Source of the DNA: DATKKG01 sp035543015
GTDB taxonomy: Archaea; Thermoproteota; Nitrososphaeria; Conexivisphaerales; DTJL01
NCBI GenBank assembly: GCA_035543015.1
Contig: DATKKG010000019.1
Coordinates: 1 to 33,649 of the forward strand
Direction of reading: 5' to 3'
Length of the DNA: 33,649 bases
The translations under genes were made by a program, and so were the position numbers. Positions 1-8,042 of this stretch are shown here, piece after piece; within the stretch, counting starts at the first letter, position 1; every line of letters begins with the position of its first letter. The notes under the pieces were generated by a model. The model was not told where the DNA came from. It searched no databases and saw nothing but the letters and a program-made list of their open reading frames with translations.

Positions 1-129
1 GTCGGCCAAAGATGAGTTCAGTCCGGCGATCTCGATCTGCAGGTAGACAACGACCGATCCCAGAACCACTACGCAGGCCAAGAGCACGACTGTCAGGGCT
101 TGCTGAGCATGGCGCTGCCTGGTGTCCAT
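1..129 (-). CDS. Membrane-anchored protein of unknown function, N-terminus only
   Basis: The gene runs off the left edge, so only its first 43 codons are visible. They encode a short polar N-terminus with basic residues (MDTRQRHAQQ), then about 18 hydrophobic residues (roughly 12-29), then a polar stretch (LQIEIAGLNSSLAD) that looks like the start of an extracytoplasmic helix or coiled coil. This is the layout of a signal anchor with the bulk of the protein outside the cell. The ATG at 129 was chosen because the anchor follows directly. A TATA-like GTATATGC at 164-172 (minus) would start transcription about 13 nt upstream. Nothing in the visible part identifies a family; function is unknown. 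Confidence 0.6.
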   Translation of the reverse strand, partial: MDTRQRHAQQALTVVLLACVVVLGSVVVYLQIEIAGLNSSLAD

Positions 130-345
130 GTCTGCGAGCACGGCTCCATATGGTGCGTTCCGCGCATATACATCTTCTCAGTATGGTGAATCTCCCTGGG
201 ATTGCATCTTGCTTGAAGACATCGCATGACATGTGAATGCCGGGAACCTCGCAACGGCATCGGTGCGAAGGGCCTGGACGTGATGCCCGTGGGAGGCCTC
301 CGCCAGAGCGAAGAGGGATCTGGGGGCCGGTGTGCTACGGTGTCA

Positions 346-1338
346 TCACAGGTAGCCCTTGGCTCTGTACCACTCGACGGTCTCCTTCAACCCTTCTTCA
401 AGCCCAAAGGTGGGCGCATACCCTAACTCCCTTGCCGCCTTGGCGGAGGAGAAGGACCTGTCGCTGGTTACGGCGTCCACGGTGCTTCGGTGCCACATGA
501 AAGAGGACCTGCCTGTGATGGCGTTGAAGGCCTCGACGGGGGCGATCATCGCCTTCGCCATGGCCTTGGGGACGGAGACTCCAGGGGGCTTCCTCCCAAA
601 GAGCTCGGTTACGATCGAGTACAGCTCCCTGTAGGAGACAGCATGGTCGTCGCTAACCAGGTAGGTCTGCCCCACGGAGGCTTTCGGATTGTCCAGAGCG
701 AGACCGAATGCCCTGGCCGCGTCCTTTGCGTGCACGAACTGGACGAGGTTCCTCCCTGCGCCGACGAGGAACTTCGTCGCCAGGGAGTTCTTCGCGATCG
801 AAACGATGAACCAGTAGGCGACATCGTCCACGTTGCCGGGCCCGTAGAGGCCGGAGGGGCGGATGATGGTCCACTCCATCCCCTGCGCCGACGACTCCCT
901 GACCACGCGTTCAGCCTTCACCTTCGACCGGCCGTATTCGTACGAGGGTTTCAGGGGTGTGCCCTCGTCCGCCGGAGGGGACTCCACGGGGCCCATGGCC
1001 TCGGTGCTGCTGCAATAGATGAGTCTCCTGACCCCGTTCTCCAGGCAGGCCTCGATCAGCGAACGGGTTCCGCCGACGGTCACCTTTTCGTAGAGCTCCT
1101 TCCTCCCGAAGAAGGTGTAGTAGGCCGCAAGGTGGACCACGGCGTCCGTCCCCTTTGTGGCCTCAACAAGGCTGGCCCTGTCCGTGAGGTCCGCCACCCT
1201 CGTCTCCATGGTCTTCTCCAGGTCGGGGCTCACCCTCCTCTCATGGAGCATGCCGGTCACTCTGTGGCCTCGATTGGTCAGCTCGGTCACCACATAGGCG
1301 CCCAGGAAGCCGGCGGCTCCGGTGACTAACACGCGCAT
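346..1338 (-). CDS. Extended SDR: NAD(P)-dependent epimerase/dehydratase-like protein
   Basis: A 330-residue member of the extended short-chain dehydrogenase family. The N-terminal Rossmann nucleotide-binding motif TGAAGFLG is near residue 8, an active-site serine lies in the YCSSTEAMG stretch, and the catalytic pair is the YGRSK segment (YxxxK). Known relatives are nucleotide-sugar epimerases, 3-beta-hydroxysteroid dehydrogenase-like enzymes and hopanoid-associated HpnA; which of these applies cannot be told from sequence. The ATG at 1338 (MRVLVTG) puts the dinucleotide fold at the N-terminus and has GAGG 9-12 nt upstream; an in-frame TTG at 1374 would add 12 unconvincing residues. It is the last gene of the leftward run of redox genes (FeS, FAD, FAD, CrtC-like), 121 nt after the preceding gene, so it may oxidise or reduce an alcohol or ketone made by that pathway (inference). 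Confidence 0.85.
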   Translation of the reverse strand: MRVLVTGAAGFLGAYVVTELTNRGHRVTGMLHERRVSPDLEKTMETRVADLTDRASLVEATKGTDAVVHLAAYYTFFGRKELYEKVTVGGTRSLIEACLENGVRRLIYCSSTEAMGPVESPPADEGTPLKPSYEYGRSKVKAERVVRESSAQGMEWTIIRPSGLYGPGNVDDVAYWFIVSIAKNSLATKFLVGAGRNLVQFVHAKDAARAFGLALDNPKASVGQTYLVSDDHAVSYRELYSIVTELFGRKPPGVSVPKAMAKAMIAPVEAFNAITGRSSFMWHRSTVDAVTSDRSFSSAKAARELGYAPTFGLEEGLKETVEWYRAKGYL

Positions 1339-1459
1339 CGGGCTCGCCTCGGGAGGGCCGACGCATGCCTCCAACGCTCGGAGCGGACCAGGGCCCCGGC
1401 GAGGTTAGCTCCCTCCATCGGCCCCACCGAGCTCCCCATGTGCGAGTCCACTATGGGAG

Positions 1460-2527
1460 TCACCCTCCTGATCGGAACAGGACGATCTCGTGCAGGGCTG
1501 TTCCCCTTTCCCTGTTCTTGGCCCCGTCGCTTGTCACGTCTATCTCGAAGGCCGATTCGAGCCTGAAATAACCAGGCCGTAGACGCAACAGATGCCTTGC
1601 TATGAGCCTGAGCGGCAGACTGAAGCTCTCAAGCATGTCCTGAGCCTCAAGCACCTTCTTCACATCGAGGGTTATCTCGAGCTTGTCGGGCACGGAGATC
1701 GTGATCCTCCTTGGGTAGCGGTGCTTGGCCTTTGGGTTGTACTCGAAGTTCTCCTTTCCGAACTCGAACTCCCCCGTGCTTAGCTCCACCTCTCTCCCGT
1801 TCGCCAGCATTAGGACCTTGACCGCGTGGTTGCCGACCTTCTCATTGCACTGGATGAAAGCGTAGGACACGGTGTAGTGCTGGGAATAGATCCGTCCCCA
1901 CATCCAGTAGTCGATGATGCTCTGGAAGGGGAAATCCAGCCAGTTGTGGTCATGATAGCCCACCCCCTTCACCTGCAAGGTTCGGTCCCCGTCGACGATC
2001 GTTCCTTCGACCGACGCTCTTGCAAAGGGAACGACCCAGGCGAAAGTGCCCAGCTTCCCGAACTGGGAAACGCCTGTTCCTGGCTTCCAGCCGTTCACCT
2101 CGGCCCTGAAAGTCAGGCGGCAACCCAGGTCCCCTTCGTCCGCCCGCACCTCGTAGACGGGCAGTTCCCCCGGAAGCTGTGTGGCCTTTACATAGTCCCC
2201 TCCGATCCTGACGTCAGCCCCGACGCTGGAGGCGGCGAAATCGGACATGCTGCACGGCACGAACCTCTGGGTCCTCCTACCGTCGGGCCTTAGGAGGACG
2301 ATCTCGACGCCGGGCTTCCCCCCTGCCCCAGGGTTGGGGTTCGCCGCATAGAAGAACACGACCAGCGTCTCGCCGGTCTCAAAATGCGCGTCGAAGTACC
2401 ACCACTCATACATGCCCTTCCGATGGATGTCGATGTGGATGCCGTCTTCTTCAGGCGCTAGCGGTTTCACGGCCGAATCACGTCTGCCGGGTCCCGTCCA
2501 ACCTTCCCTGACCTGGGGCACGCTCAT
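1460..2527 (-). CDS. CrtC/AttH-like (hydroxyneurosporene synthase superfamily) protein
   Basis: A 355-residue soluble protein with the hallmarks of the CrtC/AttH double-lipocalin superfamily: an N-terminal YEWWYFDAHF motif and a central YHDHNW motif, separated by beta-rich sequence. CrtC itself hydrates a terminal double bond of acyclic carotenoids; AttH-like relatives act on, or bind, hydrophobic ligands. The chosen ATG at 2527 (MSVPQVREGW) leaves 4 nt after the upstream FAD gene, whereas a start at 2587 would overlap it by 56 nt. Being immediately downstream of two FAD dehydrogenase genes and an HdrD-like gene, it likely works on the same lipid-like substrate; this is inference. I am confident of the superfamily, not of the reaction. 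Confidence 0.72.
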   Translation of the reverse strand: MSVPQVREGWTGPGRRDSAVKPLAPEEDGIHIDIHRKGMYEWWYFDAHFETGETLVVFFYAANPNPGAGGKPGVEIVLLRPDGRRTQRFVPCSMSDFAASSVGADVRIGGDYVKATQLPGELPVYEVRADEGDLGCRLTFRAEVNGWKPGTGVSQFGKLGTFAWVVPFARASVEGTIVDGDRTLQVKGVGYHDHNWLDFPFQSIIDYWMWGRIYSQHYTVSYAFIQCNEKVGNHAVKVLMLANGREVELSTGEFEFGKENFEYNPKAKHRYPRRITISVPDKLEITLDVKKVLEAQDMLESFSLPLRLIARHLLRLRPGYFRLESAFEIDVTSDGAKNRERGTALHEIVLFRSGG

Positions 2528-2531
2528 GTCC

Positions 2532-4229
2532 TCATGCACCCTCGGGCTCGGCGTAGAAGAACGGGTCCGACGCTGTGTTTGGATCAAGTGCCTTCTTTAT
2601 CTTGCCCATGTACTTTGGATAGTCATGGCAGGCTGGGCCGAAGCGCTTGTTCATCTCACAACCGAACGCGGCGATCGGGATCCCCATGGCCTCCTTTATC
2701 GCCGCTTCGCACCCTTCCTCGATGATCTCCCCGGAAGCCTTCAGCGCCTCGGGATCTCCGGAGGCGTACATGAATATGCCTTCCAGATATCCGAGGTGAG
2801 AGTTCTCGAAGGTGCCCCCGCACCCCAGATCGCCGCCGTCGTCCAGGAATGTCCCGCTTTGGATGTACTTGCTCTTAGCGTGGGCCACCCACTCCCCCTG
2901 CCTTATCCCCATGTCCCATGTGTCGAACGAGCCCAGCATGGTCGACATGCCCTGGGAAGGACGGAAGGTCGCCTGCGTATTGACTGCGTTCCTGATCAGC
3001 AACCAGAACAGCCTGGAGTCCAGCTGCAGCTTCTGGCGCCTTCCCAGCCGGACGCCGTTGATCAGGTCCTGCAGGCGCGGGAAGCGGCGAAGGATCGTGA
3101 GCGGGTCTCCGACGTGCTTCAGCATCGGCTTCATGATGCGGAACATTCGAGGCGTCATCTTGATGTTGAGAGGCACCTTCACGCCGCCCGTCTCCCGCAT
3201 TATCTCCTTCATCGCGGCCATCTTCCACTTGAACTCGCCATCAGAATGACCGATCACCGCATTGACCAGCACATGGTGCATCGCTTTGTCGAAGAAGCCG
3301 CTCTCCATGGCGACCTTCAGCTCTTCGTTGTTCTCGGTCATCCCCAGGGCGGAGAGGAAGGCCGGCGTCCGGAAGCACGCGAACTCGATCTCGGCCTCGC
3401 CCAGCTTGTAGCCGGCATCCGCCATGGCCTCCGCCGTTGGGAAGGCGTGCACGTTCATCTCCATCCTTTCGGGAAACTCGTCCAGCACGTAGACCGGGGA
3501 TCTTCCATGGAACTTCCACTGCGCGGGCCCGTTCCACTTGTAGAGCTTCACCGCGCATTTGGTGAACACGCCAAGCCCTCCGAAGGTCCCCTGAAAACCG
3601 CGCATGATGCCGCGCAGCGAGGGCCCAGGGCCGTCTGCAGTGAACCAGCCGGCTCCCACGCCGCCGCTGCCAAGCGTGAGGACCTCGCCGGTGGGCAGCA
3701 CCCACTCCACACCCAGGAGATTGCGGCCGCTGTAGCTCGTCGAGGGTCCGCTCGCGCCGTATCCCCATGCGGCGGTGGTGGACGCCAGGATGGAGTGGTT
3801 GGATCCTGAGGAGACCGTGTGGACGGTCAGCCCCGACTTGAAAGCCTCCGACTGCAGTTCGATGGCGCGGACATATGGTTCTACGATCGCGATCTGGTTC
3901 TTGGCGTCGATGTCGATGATCCTGTTCATGCGCTTGAGGTCGAGGATTATGACCCTGTCCCTGGAGGCGGCGCAGACCGCGTGGAATCCCGTCGAGAGCG
4001 GCTTGGCCATCAGGTGATTCCTGTTGCAGAACCGCATGACCTCCTGGACCTCCCGCGTGCTCTTGGGCATGGCGACGGCGACCGGGCGAGGGAGCCACTT
4101 CGACCCGTCCTTCACGACGGTCTCGGGGTTCATGTAGAGGGAGTACGTGTCCAGCATGCAGGGGGAGGTCGATACCCACTCCTCGCCGACGATGCCCTTG
4201 AGCTCCCTCGTCTCTTCTTCGGTAATCAT
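2532..4229 (-). CDS. FAD-binding oxidoreductase, PCMH type (GlcD-like), subunit 1
   Basis: A 565-residue flavoprotein with an N-terminal PCMH-type FAD domain (about residues 45-240). It begins with RPVAVAMPKSTREVQEVMRF and continues through the glycine-rich GSGSNHSILAST-like and TGEVLTLGSGG segments; the C-terminal half is the substrate/cap domain. Family members (glycolate oxidase GlcD, D-lactate dehydrogenase, alkyl-DHAP synthase, vanillyl-alcohol oxidase) oxidise alcohols or 2-hydroxy acids and hand electrons to FAD. It lies 45 nt downstream of a second FAD protein and an HdrD-like Fe-S gene, resembling the glcD-glcE-glcF arrangement. Its own ribosome-binding GGAGGG sits in a short self-complementary stretch at 4231-4243. 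At 565 residues it is longer than typical GlcD. The substrate is unknown. Confidence 0.85.
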   Translation of the reverse strand: MITEEETRELKGIVGEEWVSTSPCMLDTYSLYMNPETVVKDGSKWLPRPVAVAMPKSTREVQEVMRFCNRNHLMAKPLSTGFHAVCAASRDRVIILDLKRMNRIIDIDAKNQIAIVEPYVRAIELQSEAFKSGLTVHTVSSGSNHSILASTTAAWGYGASGPSTSYSGRNLLGVEWVLPTGEVLTLGSGGVGAGWFTADGPGPSLRGIMRGFQGTFGGLGVFTKCAVKLYKWNGPAQWKFHGRSPVYVLDEFPERMEMNVHAFPTAEAMADAGYKLGEAEIEFACFRTPAFLSALGMTENNEELKVAMESGFFDKAMHHVLVNAVIGHSDGEFKWKMAAMKEIMRETGGVKVPLNIKMTPRMFRIMKPMLKHVGDPLTILRRFPRLQDLINGVRLGRRQKLQLDSRLFWLLIRNAVNTQATFRPSQGMSTMLGSFDTWDMGIRQGEWVAHAKSKYIQSGTFLDDGGDLGCGGTFENSHLGYLEGIFMYASGDPEALKASGEIIEEGCEAAIKEAMGIPIAAFGCEMNKRFGPACHDYPKYMGKIKKALDPNTASDPFFYAEPEGA

Positions 4230-4274
4230 GGGAGGGGCCCTCCTCTCGGCCTAGACCTCCGCGCGGAGATCATA

Positions 4275-5753
4275 TTACAGCCCCCACTTGCCACGGTTCA
4301 ACACCCCACGAGGATCGAAGATGGCCTTCGTCTTCTTCAGCACTTCATAGCCTAGCGGGTTCTGCCCGAAGACCACTTCTCCTGCTGACCCGTAGGGCCT
4401 GCTGAAGTATGCCCCCTTCTGAGCCAGCATCGTCACCGCCTCCTTCTCGAGCTTGCGCATAAGCTCGACATCTCCCGGCCTCCCTGGATCGAAGGGGCAC
4501 ATGAGCTCCACATGGCAGGCATGGTTCTGGACGACCGGCTGTATGTAGACCCCGACGGACCCCTCCTCCATGGCGTCGCTGCTGGCGAGATCGAAGAAGT
4601 CGTTTATGAGACCGGACGCCCTGTCGAGGGTCGTCAGGAAGAACAACGAAAGACAGTTACCTCTCAGATGGTGGCGCCAGTCCGTTTCGCCGCCCGGGCT
4701 CGTCGCCATGTCCAGCAGGGCCCTGGCCTGGATGAGTCCCTGGAAGGTCGCCAAGGTGAGGTTGTTCGCGCTCGCGATGGATCCAATGTCTTCGCACTGG
4801 TACCTGACCCTTGGCTCCGGCATCCTCTCGAATCCGGCGACGTTCAGAAGGCAGACGTAGCTCGGAAGCGAGCTCCGTATCACGTCGAACTCCCCCCCTC
4901 CTCGCGCGCTGGCCAGCATCGCAGCCGCGGTGCGATTGAGAACGAACGAATGCTCGCCCAGCCACTGCCTCTGGACATCGTAGACGAACGGGACCAGCGC
5001 ATCGAGAGAATCAGCACCAAGCAGGAAGGGCCGCTCGAGGGTCGGTCGGAGCTCCGTTCGCAAGGTGATCCACGTCACTACACCCATTGTACCCTGCGAT
5101 CCCTGGACGACGCGATGGAAGTCCGTCTGGGACGGGCCTTGAGAGGACTTCTGGGCGCCACCCATGGCACGTTGCTGCTCGAGGGTCCCAGGGCCTCCTG
5201 CAGCGCCCGTGCGGAAGACGTCTCCGTTCCCAAAGATGAACTCCGTGCTGGCCACCGGGTCGCTGATGTCCCATTGCCTGTTCGGCCATATGGTGGGCTC
5301 CCTGTCCATCACCGACGCGACGACGCTCTTTCCGGCACGGGGCGAGAGCGGCGTCGGGATCGTCATCCCGTAAGGCTCAAGGGCCTCCAGCAGCTCACCG
5401 TAGGTGACGCCAGGTTCTATCAGGCAGACCCGGTTCCGCCTGTTGATCCAGGGTATCCCCCTCCAGTTGGACAGGTCTATCAGCACGTTCCCCTCTTTCG
5501 CCGCGAACCCTCCCTTCTCGTGGGCGCCCGTGGAAGAGGAGACCGTCAGATTCAGGTCGACCTCGTTGGCGAGCTGCACCAGCCTCCGCAGTTCGTCCAC
5601 CTTCGAGGGGCGGAGCACGTAGGAAGGCTCCACTGCCGGTTCCAGGACGGGGTTCGCCTGCCGGAAGGCACCGATGTCCGCGGGATCGTCGGTGAAGGTG
5701 CCCTCGGGCATCGCCGACCGCAGCCGCCCTTCGAGTTCAGGTCCCGGGATCAT
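4275..5753 (-). CDS. FAD-binding oxidoreductase, PCMH type (GlcD/GlcE-like), subunit 2
   Basis: A 492-residue flavoprotein of the same superfamily as the downstream gene but clearly diverged. The FAD domain starts near residue 42 (PSYVLRPSKVDELRRLVQLA), includes a VSSSTGAHEKGG loop and continues to about residue 230; a cap domain follows. The ATG at 5751-5753 overlaps the stop of the HdrD-like gene in an ATGA (5750-5753), a strong sign of coupled translation and of a physical complex. With the Fe-S subunit and the other FAD subunit it probably forms a membrane-peripheral dehydrogenase passing electrons FAD -> Fe-S -> quinone or another carrier. Which of the two FAD subunits is catalytic cannot be decided here. 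Confidence 0.85.
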   Translation of the reverse strand: MIPGPELEGRLRSAMPEGTFTDDPADIGAFRQANPVLEPAVEPSYVLRPSKVDELRRLVQLANEVDLNLTVSSSTGAHEKGGFAAKEGNVLIDLSNWRGIPWINRRNRVCLIEPGVTYGELLEALEPYGMTIPTPLSPRAGKSVVASVMDREPTIWPNRQWDISDPVASTEFIFGNGDVFRTGAAGGPGTLEQQRAMGGAQKSSQGPSQTDFHRVVQGSQGTMGVVTWITLRTELRPTLERPFLLGADSLDALVPFVYDVQRQWLGEHSFVLNRTAAAMLASARGGGEFDVIRSSLPSYVCLLNVAGFERMPEPRVRYQCEDIGSIASANNLTLATFQGLIQARALLDMATSPGGETDWRHHLRGNCLSLFFLTTLDRASGLINDFFDLASSDAMEEGSVGVYIQPVVQNHACHVELMCPFDPGRPGDVELMRKLEKEAVTMLAQKGAYFSRPYGSAGEVVFGQNPLGYEVLKKTKAIFDPRGVLNRGKWGL

Positions 5754-7057
5754 GCCCTCTGACCTCCTTCAACTTCCGCGGCCTCGTAGACTAGATCGAC
5801 GACATCGACAACCGGGAGCAGGGGCTCCTTCAGGGACTCCTGGCTCTTGGAGAGGTTGGCCCTGCAATGATGACACGCCGTGACCAAGCACTCGGCCCCC
5901 ACGTCCACTGCTTCCTCCAACCGGTCGAGGGCCGCCGAGCGCGCGAGGTCCGGATATGCCTGGGGGACCCCGCCGCCGCCTCCGCAGCAGTACGAGTATT
6001 CGCGGATGCGGTGCATCTCGACGAAATCGATCCCCTTGATCGCGCGCAGGATGCGACGCGGCGGCTCGTAAACTCCGTTCACCCCCCGGTTGATCTCCTT
6101 CGGGGGCTCCGTGTAGGTCATGCAGCCCCTGGTGACCTTCTGTTCGCCTCTCCAGGCGAGGGGCGGTTCGCTCTGGCGCCCGAGGTAGCATGGGTCGTGA
6201 TAGGTCACCTTCCGCCTGACTGTCTTGCTCAGGCGGAGTCGGTTGTCGGCGATCAACTGCGCTAGAAATTCGGTGATGTGAAGGACCTTGGCCTTGGGCG
6301 CCCTCGCGTACTCCGGATACTTGGAACGGATGGCTCCCAGGCACGATCCAGACAGGACTACGACCGTCTCGACGTTCGCGCCGTCGAGGGTGTCCACCAA
6401 ATGGTTCGCCGTGTCAACGAAGACGTCCCTGTGGCCAGTCCAATAGGCTGGGAGCCCGCAGCTCGTTCCGTCCTCCCGCAGGACCCCGAAGTCCACGTTC
6501 GCCTGCTTCAGGAGGAGGGCGCACTTCCGGGCCAACTCCTTCGCTCCAGGGTCGCACCTCAAGCAGCCCGTGAACAGTAGGACCGGCGCCTTCTGGTCCG
6601 GCAGCATCTTCAATCCAAGGTCTTCAAACCAACTCGGATCCTGGTCGCCCTTCCTTCCCTCCGGATTGCCATACACTTGGAGGTTCTCTATCATGGGCCG
6701 ATGGGCGGCCGGCGCGAATCCCATGTCCACGATGTGCTCCCTGAGCGCCATGTTCACTCTATGACGCTCCGCATCCATGATGAACTTGCAGGATACGTCG
6801 CAGAGCCCGCAGGCGGTGCAGGCGAACGCTATGTCCGCGAGGGCTTTGTCGACCTTGATGCGGCCGTTGACCAGTGAGAGCGCCATGATACTCTTCCCTG
6901 ACCCTGAGTATCCGTGGAAGTGGTACAGGTGGCTCGCTGGGCATCCATCGGCATATCTAGGGTTCACAACCGTCGGCAGTGGCACCATCTTGCAGAGAGA
7001 GCATCTGAAGCACTTCTGCATCTCCGGTTCCAGATTCCTGAGCCTCGACAAGGACAT
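5750..7057 (-). CDS. HdrD/GlcF-like iron-sulfur oxidoreductase subunit with CCG domains
   Basis: A 435-residue Fe-S protein. The N-terminus has a CFRCSLC group with a later Cys-Pro, and a second ferredoxin-like set, CTACGLCDVSC (about residues 80-91), together a two-cluster domain. The C-terminal part carries two CCG-type regions. The second is intact (YHDPCYLGR, YSYCCGGGGG, TACHHC). The first is degraded: SCGLP replaces CCG and SCLGAI replaces the CxxC. Such proteins link flavin subunits to disulfides or quinones (HdrD, GlcF, LutA). It is the first gene of the leftward operon, preceded by a TATA-like TTTTAGG around 7093-7101, and its stop overlaps the next start. Electron acceptor unknown; membrane attachment would need a partner, since no membrane helix is evident. 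Confidence 0.85.
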   Translation of the reverse strand: MSLSRLRNLEPEMQKCFRCSLCKMVPLPTVVNPRYADGCPASHLYHFHGYSGSGKSIMALSLVNGRIKVDKALADIAFACTACGLCDVSCKFIMDAERHRVNMALREHIVDMGFAPAAHRPMIENLQVYGNPEGRKGDQDPSWFEDLGLKMLPDQKAPVLLFTGCLRCDPGAKELARKCALLLKQANVDFGVLREDGTSCGLPAYWTGHRDVFVDTANHLVDTLDGANVETVVVLSGSCLGAIRSKYPEYARAPKAKVLHITEFLAQLIADNRLRLSKTVRRKVTYHDPCYLGRQSEPPLAWRGEQKVTRGCMTYTEPPKEINRGVNGVYEPPRRILRAIKGIDFVEMHRIREYSYCCGGGGGVPQAYPDLARSAALDRLEEAVDVGAECLVTACHHCRANLSKSQESLKEPLLPVVDVVDLVYEAAEVEGGQRA

Positions 7058-7319
7058 TACGTTGCACTTTCCTCATTGATGGGAACCAATGCCTAAAAGG
7101 ATATTGGACTCGAAGAGGGGCTCCTGCCAGTGAGATTCCTCCCGGAGATGCATTGGCGCGGGTCGCTCGGAGGGCGCCTGAGGCTTTGCTGCTCATGCGA
7201 GGACAGGGGAGCCTGAGTCCGCCGACGCGAGGGCATGACCCATGTGAAGTGAAGCCAACGCCCAAGCATTTGCGGTAGCTATATCAGAGGGGAACCTCCT
7301 CAGATAGCCGAAGAACTCG

Positions 7320-8012
7320 ATGTCCGAGCACACCGAAACCGAGATCAAGCTTGCCGTCAAGGCCCACTATGCCGCGGCCAGCAGGGGAAGCTCATGCTGC
7401 GGGGGCGTCAAACCCGCCCAGGGAGACACCGACCTTTCGCTTGGATGCGGCTCACCGGTGCGATACGCTGGACTGAAGCCGGGGATGACCGTGTTGGACC
7501 TCGGGAGCGGTGGCGGCGTGGACGTTTTCGCAGCGTCGCGGGCCATGTTCGGCCAGGGGAAGGTGATAGGGGTCGACGCCACGCCTGAGATGATCCAGAG
7601 GTCCCAGGAGTCGGCCGCCAAGCTGGGCATCAGGAACGTCGAGTTCCGCCTCGGCGAACTGGAGAAGCTCCCGGTAGATGACGAAAGCGTGGACCTGGTG
7701 TTGAGCAACTGCGTCATCAACCTCGTCCCGGACAAGAAGAAAGCCTTCGGCGAGGCCTTCCGGGTCATGAAGCATGGGGGAGTTCTCACGGTGTCCGACG
7801 TCGTGGCTGACAAGCCTCTTCCCCAGCGAGTCCGGGAGGACCTTGACCTCTGGTCCAGGTGCGAGGCGGGATGCCTTACGAGGGAGGAGCTGCGTCGGGC
7901 CACAGAAGAGGTGGGATTCGTGGACTTCAGGGAGAAAGAGGAGAGCGTGTGGAAAGAGGAAGGGACCGAAGTCAGGCTCGTCTCCATGACGTTCAGCGCC
8001 AGGAAACCCTAG
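7320..8012 (+). CDS. arsM: ArsM-like arsenite (SAM-dependent) methyltransferase
   Basis: A 230-residue class I methyltransferase. The SAM site is VLDLGSGGGVDVF (about residues 58-70), with VIGVDATPEMI following, and the family-specific segment LSNCVINLVPDKKKAF. Cysteines that bind arsenic in ArsM have matches here: a Cys pair (C26-C27), C43 in LGCGSP, the Cys in LSNCVINL, and RCEAGC. ArsM converts As(III) to methylated, often volatile, arsenic. The gene stands alone, divergent from the HdrD-like operon and convergent with the radical SAM gene, so no ars operon is visible. A TATA-like CTATATC at 7279-7285 would give a leader of about 10 nt, and GAGGGGAACCTC follows it. It is shorter than many ArsM proteins at the C-terminus. 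A related metalloid or thiol methyltransferase is the main alternative. Confidence 0.83.
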   Translation: MSEHTETEIKLAVKAHYAAASRGSSCCGGVKPAQGDTDLSLGCGSPVRYAGLKPGMTVLDLGSGGGVDVFAASRAMFGQGKVIGVDATPEMIQRSQESAAKLGIRNVEFRLGELEKLPVDDESVDLVLSNCVINLVPDKKKAFGEAFRVMKHGGVLTVSDVVADKPLPQRVREDLDLWSRCEAGCLTREELRRATEEVGFVDFREKEESVWKEEGTEVRLVSMTFSARKP

Positions 8013-8042
8013 AGGGGCCCCGGCTCTCCCAATCCCCTTCCG

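Noticed and set aside
2412..3809. 465-residue plus-strand ORF
   Set aside because: It is antisense to the FAD oxidoreductase gene, has His/Arg/Pro-rich noise and no domain; the minus-strand gene is clearly real.
8013..8042. Rho-independent-style terminator GGGGCCCC between arsM and the radical SAM gene
   Set aside because: Only an 8-bp palindrome in a GC-rich convergent gap with no T-run; cannot be told from chance.
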